A stretch of 64,000 nucleotides of DNA from Erysipelotrichales bacterium (GCA_910575705.1 CAJTFG010000002.1:124001-188000), one strand, 5' to 3'; counted from the first letter of the stretch, positions 44,365 through 54,435 are shown. The notes: generated from the letters alone by a model not told the origin. Numbers and translations: made by a program.

Positions 44365-46770
44365 ATGAACATCAGTAAGAAATGGCTTAGTCAATACATG
44401 GATATAGAAGACCTTACTATCGAGGAGATCGCTGATCGGATCACTGCGGCAGGTTCTGAAGTGGAGGGGATCTTTCGTATGAGCGAGGGGAGTCATCTGG
44501 TAATTGGAGAAGTGCTTTCCTGTGAGGCACATCCGGATTCCGATCACCTGCATATATGTCAGGTAAATGTAGGAAGCACAGTAGAACAGATCGTCTGTGG
44601 AGCTCCTAATGTGGCGTCCGGACAGAAGGTCATCGTGGCACGTGTCGGTGCTCGATTACCAGGAGGAGAGATCAAGGCGAGCGTTATCCGTTCCCAGCCT
44701 TCCAACGGTATGATCTGTTCTTTGGTAGAATTGGGTGTGGATCCGCACAGCCTCAGTGAAGAAAGCAAAAACGGTATTGAAGTTTTGGATGAAGATGCAC
44801 CGGTCGGATGTGAAGATCCGCTTGGTTATTTAGGCTTGGATGATGCCGTGATGGATGTTGGTCTGACCCCGAACCGCAATGATTGTATGGCGGCATGGGC
44901 GATGGCAAAAGAAGCAGGAGCCGTGTTAAACCGCAAAGTTACGCTTCCTTCTTGTGATGAAGCGGCGGATACAGGGGTGAAAGGCCGCTTGAAAGTTGCT
45001 TCTACGACGGATAAATGCCCTTTGTTTCTCGGTAAGGTCATCAATTCCGTTACGATCAAGGAATCCCCGCGATGGATGCGGAAATTGCTGCATGCAGCAG
45101 GCATGAAATCGATCAATAATGTGGTCGATATTTCTAATATCGTAATGCTGGAAACCGGACAGCCGCTGCATTTTTATGATATCGATGCGCTTCCGGCTCA
45201 GGAGATCACCGTTAAGGATCATATGACGGAAGTATATACCGCTTTGGATGGGGTGGATTATCAGTTGGAAAAAGATGATCTTGTCATTACGAGTGAGGGC
45301 AAACCGATCGGTATCGCGGGTATCATGGGAGGGAACGACTCCAAGATCGAAGATACAACGAGAGGGATCATCATAGAAGCAGCTGTATTTCATCATGTTA
45401 GCATACGCAACACAGCGCGCAGGCTGAACCTCGGCACGGATGCGTCCATTCGTTATCAGAAAGGAATCGAACCGCTGGCAACTTTTAAGGCGATGGATCG
45501 TGCAGTACAGCTGCTTATCGAATATGCAGATGCGAAGGATATGGAAGAGACCGTACAATACGGAACCAATAATTATGAACCGGTTTCTTTTACGATCGAC
45601 TTAACGAACATCAATACGCTCTTAGGAACTGATTTTGAAGAGGGAGAAGTGATGGACGTATTGCAGCGCTTGGATTTGCAGCCGGTAAAAAAAGGTGAGG
45701 CAATTCAGGTTGTGATTCCGAGTTATCGAACAGATCTGATGATGGAAGCGGATATTGCGGAAGAGATCATTCGTATTATCGGCTATGATCGTCTGCCTAG
45801 CACCATGCCGACGATGCCGGCAACCGTCGGTGCTTTGGATCCTCGTCAGCAGCTGCGAAGAAAGCTGCGTACGACGCTGACAGCGTTGGGGTATCATGAG
45901 GCAGAGACGTATACGTTAGTATCCGAGCGGTTGATCCATGATGGTGTTATGCCGCTGGATGATGCGATTTCACTGGCTTCGCCGATGAGTGAAGACCGCA
46001 GGTTTGTCCGCAGTTCCATTTTGCCGAGCCTTCTGGAAAGTGCGGCTTATAATCAAGCTCGTTCTATAAAAGATCTTGCTTTGTTTGAGATCAGCAATGT
46101 ATATGGCAAGAGTGCGGTAGAGGAACGTTTGGCTGTCGTTATGAACGGCGATATCCAAAAAAGCCGTTGGCAGAAGCTGGCGCTTACCGCAGATTTTTAT
46201 ACGGTGAAAGGACTTGTGGAAAGCTTGTTTGCACATTTGGGGTATGATAAAAAACGTATTCTGTTTAAGGAGAATACATTGGATACGGTGCACTTCCATC
46301 CATATCAGAGTGCGGTCGTCTATTTAGGAAAAGATGTGCTTGGGATCATTGGTAAGATCCATCCGCAGATGGCAAAGGAATACTCCGTTACAAAAGAAAC
46401 GGTAATGGCAGAACTTCGGTTGGATGTCGTTTTGAAAAATAAAGCAGCTAAGGTGAAATTCAAGCCGCTTTCCAAGTATCCCGCAATTACCCGTGACCTC
46501 GCCTTTGTGGTAGAGGAAAATGTTCAAGTTCAGCAGATCGCGGATAGCATTGAACGGCATGGAAAACTTGATAAGGAACATATTATTACCGATGTGGAGG
46601 TCTTTGACGTATATACCGGTGAACATGTGGAAAAAGGGAAGAAATCCATCGCTTTATCTATTACATTCCAATCTGCGCAGCGGACATTGAAAGATGATGA
46701 GATCAATGAGGTTCATCAGGTGATCCTTTCTGCTTTGGAAAAGGATGTTCATGCAGTGCTTCGCGGCTAG
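44365..46770 (+). CDS. pheT: Phenylalanyl-tRNA synthetase beta subunit
   Basis: 801 residues in the usual order: tRNA-binding OB domain (EVLSCEAHPDSDHLHICQVNVG), B3/B4 editing domain, B5 domains, a catalytic-like core (LASPMSEDRRFVRSSILPSLLE), and the C-terminal anticodon-binding FDX domain (PAITRDLAFVVEENV). Together with PheS it forms the heterotetramer. Full length, RBS TAGGAGG. Confidence 0.96.
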   Translation: MNISKKWLSQYMDIEDLTIEEIADRITAAGSEVEGIFRMSEGSHLVIGEVLSCEAHPDSDHLHICQVNVGSTVEQIVCGAPNVASGQKVIVARVGARLPGGEIKASVIRSQPSNGMICSLVELGVDPHSLSEESKNGIEVLDEDAPVGCEDPLGYLGLDDAVMDVGLTPNRNDCMAAWAMAKEAGAVLNRKVTLPSCDEAADTGVKGRLKVASTTDKCPLFLGKVINSVTIKESPRWMRKLLHAAGMKSINNVVDISNIVMLETGQPLHFYDIDALPAQEITVKDHMTEVYTALDGVDYQLEKDDLVITSEGKPIGIAGIMGGNDSKIEDTTRGIIIEAAVFHHVSIRNTARRLNLGTDASIRYQKGIEPLATFKAMDRAVQLLIEYADAKDMEETVQYGTNNYEPVSFTIDLTNINTLLGTDFEEGEVMDVLQRLDLQPVKKGEAIQVVIPSYRTDLMMEADIAEEIIRIIGYDRLPSTMPTMPATVGALDPRQQLRRKLRTTLTALGYHEAETYTLVSERLIHDGVMPLDDAISLASPMSEDRRFVRSSILPSLLESAAYNQARSIKDLALFEISNVYGKSAVEERLAVVMNGDIQKSRWQKLALTADFYTVKGLVESLFAHLGYDKKRILFKENTLDTVHFHPYQSAVVYLGKDVLGIIGKIHPQMAKEYSVTKETVMAELRLDVVLKNKAAKVKFKPLSKYPAITRDLAFVVEENVQVQQIADSIERHGKLDKEHIITDVEVFDVYTGEHVEKGKKSIALSITFQSAQRTLKDDEINEVHQVILSALEKDVHAVLRG

Positions 46771-46797
46771 TATGGATTTCTTTACCGAGAGTGTATC

Positions 46798-47880
46798 ATG
46801 ACAGCATTGGTGTTAGAAAAGATCGGTAAGTGTTATCCCAATCATATACAGGCAGTACAGGATTTTTCGCTGTCTGTGGAAGAGGGAGAGTTCATTGTGA
46901 TCGTAGGTCCTTCTGGCTGCGGAAAGAGTACGTTGCTTCGGATGATTGCCGGATTAGAGGAAATCAGTTGTGGGGAGTTGTATATTCACGGGCAGCCGAT
47001 GAAGGACGTTCGTCCGCAAGATCGGGATCTAGCCATGGTATTTCAGACGCCTGCCCTTTATCCGCATCTGAGTGTATATGATAATATCGGCATTGGGATG
47101 AGAGGAAAATTTCCTTTGCAGGAGCTCGATTGTCGTATACGCGATACGGCGGATATTCTCGAGATCTCCGAATTACTGATGCAAAAGCCGAATACGCTGT
47201 CAGGCGGACAGAAACAGCGGGTAGCTTTAGGAAGAGCGATCGTCCGCAATGCCAGCATATTATTGTTTGATGAACCGCTCAGTAGTCTTGATGCAAGGCT
47301 GCGTGTACAGATGCGTTCGGAGATTATGGCGCTTCATGAGAAGCTGCAGTCAACGATAATTTATGTCACGCATGATCATACGGAGGCGATGACGATGGCA
47401 TCGCGTATCGTAGTCATGAAAAATGGCAGGATCATGCAAGTCGGGACACCGGATGAGATCTATGAGGAACCTGCTAACACATTTACAGCACATTTTATGG
47501 GGACTGTAGGAATGAATTTTTTAGAAGGGATGTATCATGATCGTAAATTGTCCGTATGCGGCAGAAATATCGATCTTCCTGCATCTGTTCATAAGGTATT
47601 GCGGCCTTATGAGGGAAAGGTGATATTTCTCGGTATCCGTCCGGAAAATCTGCATATAGAAAGAGAAGCGATATTAAAAAAAGACGGTTTTTCGTATCAT
47701 GTACATAGTGTGGAATACTTGGGACATGAATGCATTCTGCATGGCAGGATCGGGGAGAATCCTACAGATACGATGGTTTATGCACCTTTTTCTACATCGT
47801 ATAAAGATGAGCTTGTTTTAACGATAGACATGGATAAAATCCATTTCTTCGATATTGAAACCGAACAGAAAATCATATAG
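46798..47880 (+). CDS. ABC transporter ATPase, MsmK/UgpC type
   Basis: 360 residues. Walker A GPSGCGKST, Q-loop, signature LSGGQKQRVALGRA, Walker B LLFDEPLSSLD, switch His in YVTHDHTEA, and a C-terminal TOBE-like domain. This type energises carbohydrate ABC importers, and in several Bacillota one ATPase serves many importers. No permease or binding protein is near, which fits a shared ATPase. It follows pheT by 27 bases and may be read through from it. Confidence 0.88.
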   Translation: MTALVLEKIGKCYPNHIQAVQDFSLSVEEGEFIVIVGPSGCGKSTLLRMIAGLEEISCGELYIHGQPMKDVRPQDRDLAMVFQTPALYPHLSVYDNIGIGMRGKFPLQELDCRIRDTADILEISELLMQKPNTLSGGQKQRVALGRAIVRNASILLFDEPLSSLDARLRVQMRSEIMALHEKLQSTIIYVTHDHTEAMTMASRIVVMKNGRIMQVGTPDEIYEEPANTFTAHFMGTVGMNFLEGMYHDRKLSVCGRNIDLPASVHKVLRPYEGKVIFLGIRPENLHIEREAILKKDGFSYHVHSVEYLGHECILHGRIGENPTDTMVYAPFSTSYKDELVLTIDMDKIHFFDIETEQKII

Positions 47881-47925
47881 AATACAATTGTAAACATATA
47901 TTCCTATTTTTGAAAGGAGATCTTT

Positions 47926-48834
47926 ATGAAAGAACCGATATTAGTCGTTTTGGCTGCGGGAATGGGCAGTCGGTATGGCGGATTGAAACAGATCGATCCG
48001 ATAGGCCCTAATGGTGAGATCATATTGGAATTGAGCGTATATGATGCTTTGCAGGCTGGATTTAAGAAAGTCGTATTCATCATTAAAAAGGAGATTGAAA
48101 AGGACTTTAAAGAAGCGATAGGCAATAAGATAAGTCAGTTTTGCGAGGTTGTGTATGTATATCAGGAATTGGATAAACTTCCTGCAGGCTGTGCATTGCC
48201 AAACGGGCGTAAAAAACCATGGGGGACATCGCATGCGCTTCTTTGCTGCAGAGATGTCATTGATGCTCCGTTTGCCGTTATCAATGCAGATGACTATTAC
48301 GGAAAGAGTGCATTTGTAAGTCTGTATGATTTTTTGTGTCATAATGATGAGGAGCGGTCTTATGCGATGGTTGGATATATTTTAGAAAATACAGTCAGCC
48401 TTCATGGAAGTGTCGCCCGCGGTGTATGCAGTTATCAAAACGGCAGACTTACCAATGTTCGTGAATTGAAACGAATTGAAGTACATGGTGATGCTATCGA
48501 ATATACGCTGGATGGGGAACAGTGGGAACCGCTGGCGAAAGACTCTCTTGTTTCCATGAACATGTGGGGATTTAAGGAAACGGTATTGGATCGTTTAGAA
48601 GAGGGATTCTTGAAGTTCTTTGCAGAGGATGTTTTAGCAAATCCGATGGGTGCGGAAGATCTCATTCCTGTAGAAGTGGGAAGAATGCTGAGGAATGAAG
48701 AGATCGAAGTTCATATGCTTTCCAGCAGGGATAAATGGTATGGCGTAACATATCAGGAGGATAAGCCCGTTGTAAAAGAAGGAATTCGGAAATTGCTCGA
48801 GGAAGGGCAGTATCCGCAGCCTCTTTGGAAATAA
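47926..48834 (+). CDS. Sugar-nucleotidyltransferase family protein
   Basis: 302 residues, NTP_transferase fold. The nucleotide loop LAAGMGSRYGGLKQIDPIGPNGE (GxGxR) is followed by NADDYYGK with the metal-binding Asp. It probably makes NDP-sugars for surface glycans; the substrate is unclear. RBS GAAAGGAG. Confidence 0.82.
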   Translation: MKEPILVVLAAGMGSRYGGLKQIDPIGPNGEIILELSVYDALQAGFKKVVFIIKKEIEKDFKEAIGNKISQFCEVVYVYQELDKLPAGCALPNGRKKPWGTSHALLCCRDVIDAPFAVINADDYYGKSAFVSLYDFLCHNDEERSYAMVGYILENTVSLHGSVARGVCSYQNGRLTNVRELKRIEVHGDAIEYTLDGEQWEPLAKDSLVSMNMWGFKETVLDRLEEGFLKFFAEDVLANPMGAEDLIPVEVGRMLRNEEIEVHMLSSRDKWYGVTYQEDKPVVKEGIRKLLEEGQYPQPLWK

Positions 48835-48857
48835 AAAAGAGCCGAGACGGCTCTTTT
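48835..48857. terminator. Bidirectional terminator after the nucleotidyltransferase gene
   Basis: GAGCCG/CGGCTC stem with AGA loop, flanked by A's and T's, between convergent genes. Confidence 0.8.
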
Positions 48858-48863
48858 CTTATG

Positions 48864-49745
48864 CTATTCTTTTGCTTTTGGAGCTTTTGAATAAAGACGG
48901 TAAAACGTGAGCTGCGGAGGGGCAAACAAGCGCATATCCATACCGGTAGTGCCTAACCCGTTTGTTATGACGAGCTGTGTATCGTTGATGGTATAGGAAC
49001 CGTGATAGTAAGTTTTCGCTCCGTCCATAGGACTTATCGGACCGATAAAAGGAAGATAGATCTGACCGCCATGGGAATGACCGGCTACGATGAGATCGGT
49101 CGATGTGAGCGGCAGATCGGAGGATGTGGCTAGATCCGGACAATGCGTGATCAGGATATTATATTCTTCAGCATTGACATTATGGAATGCTGCAGCTATG
49201 TCGACAGTTCCGTTAATAAGGGAATCGATACCGATCAGGGTAATGGATGAATTGGTGCCGTTGCGCAGACGTACACTTTTGTTTTCCAATACTTCAAAAT
49301 CGCTTTGGTATAAGATTTGTTTTACCATTGTTTTGACATCTTCATTAACTTCATCATGTTCTCCTAAAACGGCGAATTTGCCTAAGGGTGCATCTAATGA
49401 GCGCAATGCGGCTATCATTTTTTGAACGGTTTCTTCATCGGGAGATGAAGTTTCCGGATGATCGAATATATCTCCGACAAAGATGAGGATATCCGGATGG
49501 GTATTCTTGATTTTTTCGATCATGGATTGCAGCCGTTCATGATCCATAAACGTTCCATAATGAATATCCGAAAAAAAGGCAATGGAAACACCGTCCATAT
49601 CTGTAGGTATCTTTTCGGAAGACAACGTTCCATAATCGATATTTATGCGTCCTACAGATATATAGATGGAATAAAAGAAAATACCGGCGATGATCAATGT
49701 CACGATCAACAATACGGAAAAGATCTTCAATAGTTTTTTGACCAT
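48864..49745 (-). CDS. Membrane-anchored metallophosphoesterase (YkuE-like)
   Basis: 293 residues. One N-terminal membrane segment (about 5-27) and a calcineurin-like domain outside or at the membrane. Motifs: FSDIHYG (DxH), VGDIFDH (GDxxD), GEHDE at the GNHD position, ITHCPD and GHSHGGQ. Asn of the GNH motif, normally a bridging-metal ligand, is Glu here. YkuE-type enzymes are exported phosphodiesterases; the substrate is unknown. Confidence 0.88.
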   Translation of the reverse strand: MVKKLLKIFSVLLIVTLIIAGIFFYSIYISVGRINIDYGTLSSEKIPTDMDGVSIAFFSDIHYGTFMDHERLQSMIEKIKNTHPDILIFVGDIFDHPETSSPDEETVQKMIAALRSLDAPLGKFAVLGEHDEVNEDVKTMVKQILYQSDFEVLENKSVRLRNGTNSSITLIGIDSLINGTVDIAAAFHNVNAEEYNILITHCPDLATSSDLPLTSTDLIVAGHSHGGQIYLPFIGPISPMDGAKTYYHGSYTINDTQLVITNGLGTTGMDMRLFAPPQLTFYRLYSKAPKAKE

Positions 49746-49798
49746 GCCATCACCTCATTATTTTATTATTTTATCATAAAAGCAACATGAAACATATA

Positions 49799-49830
49799 GT
49801 AAAAAGTCAGATTCTATTTAGAATCTGACA
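49799..49830 (-). terminator. Terminator of rnj
   Basis: On the minus strand, GTCAGATTC/GAATCTGAC with a six-base loop and five T's; the stop codon lies inside the stem. Confidence 0.85.
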
Positions 49831-51652
49831 GTGTTGTTTTTGCTTTCTTAGAAGTATGACCATGCGTCTTATTCGTTCTTGCTTGCTGCATGGCAGCCAT
49901 GGCAGCTTTGGAATTCAGAATGACCGGAATGACGATCGGATTGCGGTGTGTCATGTTATAGAGGAACGGTTCTAAGGAGCCGCGGATGGTATTTTTCAGC
50001 TCGGAAAACGTCGTCCGTTGCTCCATCTTCTGCTTTAACGCATTATAGACGATCTGTTCTGCTTCTTTCAGAAGGCCATGCGAATCTTTGATGAAGACAA
50101 AGCCGCGGGAAACGATGACTGGTTTGCATAGAATTTTGTTTTCCATGGAATCGATTGCGACGATGACCGAAACCAAACCGTTATCAGATAAGATCTTACG
50201 GTCTTTTAGAACAGCAGTGGATACGCCACTGATATCATTTCCGTCTACGTAAATATCGTCCGCATTGATGCGGTATTTGCTTTGGAATACTTGTTCCTTG
50301 CGCATGATCAGGACATCGCCGTTGGCGCATGTGAAGATATTCTCTTCCGGAATACCGGTTTCCATTGCCGTTTCCTTATGCTGTTTGAGCATTTTATACT
50401 CTCCGTGAACCGGCATAAAGTATTTCGGCTTGATCAGTTGCAGCATGAGTTTCTGTTCTTCTTGAGAAGCGTGTCCCGTTGTATGCAGATTCGTCAATAC
50501 CGATTTGGTCAGCACGTTTGCTCCGGCACGGAACAGCTTGTTTACGACCTGATTGACACTGGCGGTATTTCCGGGGATCGGGGAGGAGGAGAACACTACC
50601 GTATCTCCGGGGATCAGCTTGATAAAGCGATGCGTACCGGCAGCGATGCGTGATAATGCTGCTAACGGTTCTCCTTGTGATCCCGTGCAGACGATGCATA
50701 TTTTACCGGCTGGAGTGCTGTTCAGCTGCTCCGGTGTCAAGAAATGCTTATCACTGAGTTTGATCGTGCCTGTCTTACGGCCGATCGCTACTACGTTTTC
50801 CATGCTTCTTCCGAAGATGATGACCTTGCGTCCGCAGGAAACGGCCGCATCTAAGATCTGTGCGACCCGGTGGACATTGCTGGCAAAGGTTGCCACGATC
50901 ATCCTTCCGGTCGTCTGCCGCGTAATCTCCATGATCATATCCGCAACCTTTTTTTCAGAAATAGAAAAATCTTCTACTCCGGAATTGGTGGAATCGCTCA
51001 TCAGAAGAGTTACTCCGATTTGACCGATGTAGGCCATTACCTGATAGTCAGCATTGGTTCCGACCGGTGTGAGATCAAACTTGAAATCTCCGGTAGCGAC
51101 GATGCGGCCGTTTGGAGTATTGATGAGGATTCCCAGAGAATCGGGAATGGAATGCACCGTGTTAAAGAAGCCAACGGTAAAATGCTTTGTCTTGATGCTG
51201 CTTTGCGCGTTGATCTCTATGAGTTTGACGCTCCTCAGCATCTTGCGCTCTTCCAGTTTGCGGTTGATCAGCGATATGGCAAATCTTCCGGCATAGATCT
51301 TGTGTATTCCCTCTACTGTTTTTAACAGGAAAGGGATACCTCCGATATGATCCTCATGTCCATGGGTAATGATCAATGTTTTCTTCTTGCTTTTATTTTT
51401 AACCAGATAATCGTAATCTGGGATTACATAGTCTACTCCGAGTAAATTTTCCTCAGGAAAACGAACACCGGCATCGATGATCAAAATCTCATCCTCGTGT
51501 TCAATACAGTACATGTTTTTGCCGATTTCACCTAATCCACCCAATGCAAAAATCAGCGTATCTGTTTTTTTATGATCGATATGATTATATGTGCTCTTCA
51601 AATTTCCATGATTGTTTCTCGGTGTACCTTTGCTTTCGCGATGGTTTGTCAT
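49814..51652 (-). CDS. rnj: Ribonuclease J
   Basis: 612 residues. A metallo-beta-lactamase core with HGHEDHIGG, VATGDFKFDLTP and MSDSTN, then the beta-CASP domain (ATFASNVHRVAQI, IVCTGSQGEPLAALSRIA, MPVHGEY) and a C-terminal domain. It is a 5'-3' exo- and endoribonuclease for mRNA decay. The start at 51652 follows AAAGGAG. The N-terminal ~25 residues before LIFALGGLGEIGKNMY are Asn/His-rich and longer than usual. Confidence 0.93.
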   Translation of the reverse strand: MTNHRESKGTPRNNHGNLKSTYNHIDHKKTDTLIFALGGLGEIGKNMYCIEHEDEILIIDAGVRFPEENLLGVDYVIPDYDYLVKNKSKKKTLIITHGHEDHIGGIPFLLKTVEGIHKIYAGRFAISLINRKLEERKMLRSVKLIEINAQSSIKTKHFTVGFFNTVHSIPDSLGILINTPNGRIVATGDFKFDLTPVGTNADYQVMAYIGQIGVTLLMSDSTNSGVEDFSISEKKVADMIMEITRQTTGRMIVATFASNVHRVAQILDAAVSCGRKVIIFGRSMENVVAIGRKTGTIKLSDKHFLTPEQLNSTPAGKICIVCTGSQGEPLAALSRIAAGTHRFIKLIPGDTVVFSSSPIPGNTASVNQVVNKLFRAGANVLTKSVLTNLHTTGHASQEEQKLMLQLIKPKYFMPVHGEYKMLKQHKETAMETGIPEENIFTCANGDVLIMRKEQVFQSKYRINADDIYVDGNDISGVSTAVLKDRKILSDNGLVSVIVAIDSMENKILCKPVIVSRGFVFIKDSHGLLKEAEQIVYNALKQKMEQRTTFSELKNTIRGSLEPFLYNMTHRNPIVIPVILNSKAAMAAMQQARTNKTHGHTSKKAKTTLSDSK

Positions 51653-51845
51653 ATAAACTCCTTTCTTACACCTCATTCTTTGCTTATTATAGCATATATT
51701 TCTCAAAATAACCTCTTTTTTATGCAATTCGGAAGAAATGTCTTTGGCATTATATAAAAAGGGACGAATATGGATGTCTGAAAGAGAGGAGCGAACGATA
51801 TGGTAAGTCAATGCTCCTGCTGGTGAACATATCTGCTTCTTATGA

Positions 51846-51878
51846 AAAAAAAGCAGTGTTATTCAATTACCACTGCTT
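51846..51878 (-). terminator. Terminator of def
   Basis: On the minus strand, AAGCAGTG/CACTGCTT with a twelve-base loop and eight T's, overlapping the 3' end of def. Confidence 0.8.
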
Positions 51879-52416
51879 CCGGGTCTTCTTTAAAAGGATT
51901 CGTTTTATCGATATGATCATAATACAAAGTACCGCTTAAATGATCGATTTCATGCTGGAGCACGATTGCCAGATAATCTTTTGCCCGCAAAGTTATCTCT
52001 TTCTCTTGCAGCAGATCATAAGCCTTTACGGTAATTCTGGCATGACGATATACGTAACCTTCATGCATGTTTTCCACAGACAGACATCCTTCTCCGTTTT
52101 TTAAATAGGAGTTTTGAACCGAATGCGATATGATCTTTGGGTTTACCAGCGCATATTCCAGAAAGTCACCGTTTTCATCCTGTATGGCTACAGCGATCAT
52201 CTGTTTTCTGATGCCGAGCTGTATCGCTGCGATGCCGACGGCAGGCCGCAGATCTTCCTCTTGTGATTTTTGAGGATCTACGGAATCTTTGACATATGTC
52301 AGCATGGCTGTAAGCAATTCCTGATTTTCTGCGGATAAAGGAAGTGCCACTGGTTCACTTTTTTCTCTTAAAAGAGAATTGTCGTCCTTTATGATATTCT
52401 GATAATTCAGTTTCAT
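51859..52416 (-). CDS. def: Peptide deformylase
   Basis: 185 residues. Motif I GIAAIQLG, motif II EGCLSV (metal Cys), motif III QHEIDHLSG (metal His pair and Glu). It removes the formyl group from new proteins. The start at 52416 (MKLNYQNII) follows GAAGGAGG; a longer form would add six residues before it. Confidence 0.95.
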   Translation of the reverse strand: MKLNYQNIIKDDNSLLREKSEPVALPLSAENQELLTAMLTYVKDSVDPQKSQEEDLRPAVGIAAIQLGIRKQMIAVAIQDENGDFLEYALVNPKIISHSVQNSYLKNGEGCLSVENMHEGYVYRHARITVKAYDLLQEKEITLRAKDYLAIVLQHEIDHLSGTLYYDHIDKTNPFKEDPEAVVIE

Positions 52417-52551
52417 GAGATACCTCCTTCGCATCTATTTTATTTTAAACATATTTTAACGGGAAGGGAAGACTTTTTATAAATTCTATTAAAAATATTG
52501 CATGAATATGATATCATTAATACACCATTGAAGAGAAGCGGAGGATGAAAG

Positions 52552-53739
52552 ATGCGCATTGGCAATATGAAACTGACAGCGAAAATGCCGAAGAAATATG
52601 ATTTTTGGCTGCATTTTTCTTCTTTGCTGATGATCCTGTTCGGTACGCTGATGATCATTTCTACCAATTTGGGAAATGTGCAGGATGACCAGCTGATCAT
52701 TTTAAAAGTAATGCTGAAGCAGAGTGCGTTTATCGTAGCCGCTTATATCATCATGGTCTTTCTGGCGAATAATTTTACGCTTTTAAAAGCAAAAAAGCTG
52801 GCATATCCGATCGCGTTTGCCTTGATCGGCTGCTTGATTCTAACTCTTTTGACACCGGCGGAAGGTGGATCCAGAGCATGGATCCGCATTAATTTTCCGG
52901 GACTTCAAATAACTTTGCAGCCGAGTGAATTTGTCAAGGTATTTATGATCGTCATCATGGCGGTATATATCGAGATTGCCGGCCGCCGCAACTTTGATTT
53001 TTGGACGATCGTCAAGATTCCCGTTTACTTTTTCCTGATGTTCTTTGCTTTTATCGTATTTCAAAAGGATTATGGGACCTTGCTGATCATGGTTATCATC
53101 TGCGGTGTCTGTTTTCTCATACCCTCGCACCCTAATATAAAGAAGATGCAGCGTTGGTTGTGCCTGCTGATCATGGTCGGTGCGGGTCTTGGTACTTTTT
53201 TGATGAGCGATATCGGTATTCATTTGTTTTCTATGGTGCCGGGTCTCGGTCATATTGCCGTCCGCATCGAGAATTCCATCAATCCCTTTTTGAATCCGTA
53301 TGGAACCGGATTACAGCTGATCAACGGATTGTTCGGAATTGCCAATTCCAATTTTATCGGTAGAGGAATCGCGAATTCCACTCGTAAGATGGGATTTCTT
53401 ACACAGGCGGATAATGACTTTATCTTTTCTATCGTTATTGAAGAGCTGGGTATCTTCGGGCTTCTTTTTATCGTACTCGGTTATATTGTCATCGTGCAGC
53501 GTCTTGTCCATTATGCTTTGCGTACCAAAAGCGAAGGATATAAAATCATCCTGATGGGTACCGCTATGTACATTATTGCGCATTTTGTATTGAATGTGGG
53601 AGGGGTCAGCGGATTGATTCCGGCTACCGGTGTTCCGTTGCTGTTTATCAGCAGCGGCGGTTCTTCATTGATGGCGATCATGGCGGCGTTGGGGATATGT
53701 CAGTCGATCATTGCCCGTATACGCCGTCAGGGAGAATAG
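52552..53739 (+). CDS. FtsW/RodA/SpoVE-family SEDS glycosyltransferase
   Basis: 395 residues, about ten membrane segments. Conserved SEDS features: GGSRAWIRI, LQPSEFVKVFMI, FQKDYGTLLI, GIANSTRKMGFLTQADNDFIFSIVIEELG and the end GVPLLFISSGGSSLMA. It polymerises lipid II with a partner PBP. Which member it is (FtsW, RodA or SpoVE) cannot be fixed from sequence; its place is away from the murE-murD cluster. Confidence 0.9.
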   Translation: MRIGNMKLTAKMPKKYDFWLHFSSLLMILFGTLMIISTNLGNVQDDQLIILKVMLKQSAFIVAAYIIMVFLANNFTLLKAKKLAYPIAFALIGCLILTLLTPAEGGSRAWIRINFPGLQITLQPSEFVKVFMIVIMAVYIEIAGRRNFDFWTIVKIPVYFFLMFFAFIVFQKDYGTLLIMVIICGVCFLIPSHPNIKKMQRWLCLLIMVGAGLGTFLMSDIGIHLFSMVPGLGHIAVRIENSINPFLNPYGTGLQLINGLFGIANSNFIGRGIANSTRKMGFLTQADNDFIFSIVIEELGIFGLLFIVLGYIVIVQRLVHYALRTKSEGYKIILMGTAMYIIAHFVLNVGGVSGLIPATGVPLLFISSGGSSLMAIMAALGICQSIIARIRRQGE

Positions 53740-53741
53740 AA

Positions 53742-53769
53742 AAAGAGTCCCTAGGGGTTGGGACTCTTT
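53742..53769 (+). other. Stable hairpin without T run between the SEDS gene and rsmD
   Basis: Perfect ten-base stem AAAGAGTCCC/GGGACTCTTT with an eight-base loop, three bases past the stop codon. The 3' side continues AAGAAAGGG, so it is not a standard terminator. It could protect mRNA ends, mark an RNase processing site, or be a weak terminator. Confidence 0.6.
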
Positions 53770-53872
53770 AAGAAAGGGAAGAGGAGAAACAAAGATTGGG
53801 GTGCATCTTCTTACCAGATGCATTCTTATCATTCCCGTTCATATTTGTTTTATACAACAAAAGGAGAAAAAA

Positions 53873-54433
53873 ATGAGAATTATTGCTGGAACGTATCGTT
53901 CTCGTGTTTTAAAGAGTCTTCCCGGAGATCAGACAAGGCCGACGGCGGATAAGATAAAGGAAGCGATATATTCCCGTATCGGTCCTTATTTTGATGGCGG
54001 TGGCATGCTGGATTTGTTTGGCGGCAGTGGGGGAATGGGTTTGGAAGCTTTGTCGCGCGGTATGGAGCATGTTGTGTTTTGTGATCATCATGATCTGGCG
54101 ATGAAGACCATAAAGGAAAATATACGAAGTTTGGATGTGTATGATCAATGCACTTGTATGAAGATGGATTATCATCGCGCGCTTCAGGAACTTTCCGTTA
54201 ACAAATGCCGTTTTGATCTTATCTTTCTCGATCCGCCGTATCGAAAGCAGAAGATTTCGGAAATATTGTATTTTATCGAACAGCATGATCTGTTGAAGGA
54301 AAACGGGGATATCGTTTGTGAAAGCTTGAAGGAAGATGTATTTGAGGATACTTACGGCAGTCTTGTTAAGGTGAGGGAAATAACATATGGGATTACACGG
54401 ATCACCTATTATAAAAGAAGGGAAGGAGAGTAA
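53873..54433 (+). CDS. rsmD: 16S rRNA (guanine966-N2)-methyltransferase RsmD
   Basis: 186 residues. MRIIAGTYRSRVLKSLPGDQTRPTADKIKEAIYSRI is the typical start; the SAM loop is MLDLFGGSGGMGLEALSRG and the catalytic motif is FLDPPY. It methylates 16S rRNA during 30S assembly. ATG 53873 follows AAAGGAG. Next to coaD, the common rsmD-coaD pair. Confidence 0.94.
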   Translation: MRIIAGTYRSRVLKSLPGDQTRPTADKIKEAIYSRIGPYFDGGGMLDLFGGSGGMGLEALSRGMEHVVFCDHHDLAMKTIKENIRSLDVYDQCTCMKMDYHRALQELSVNKCRFDLIFLDPPYRKQKISEILYFIEQHDLLKENGDIVCESLKEDVFEDTYGSLVKVREITYGITRITYYKRREGE

Positions 54434-54435
54434 CT

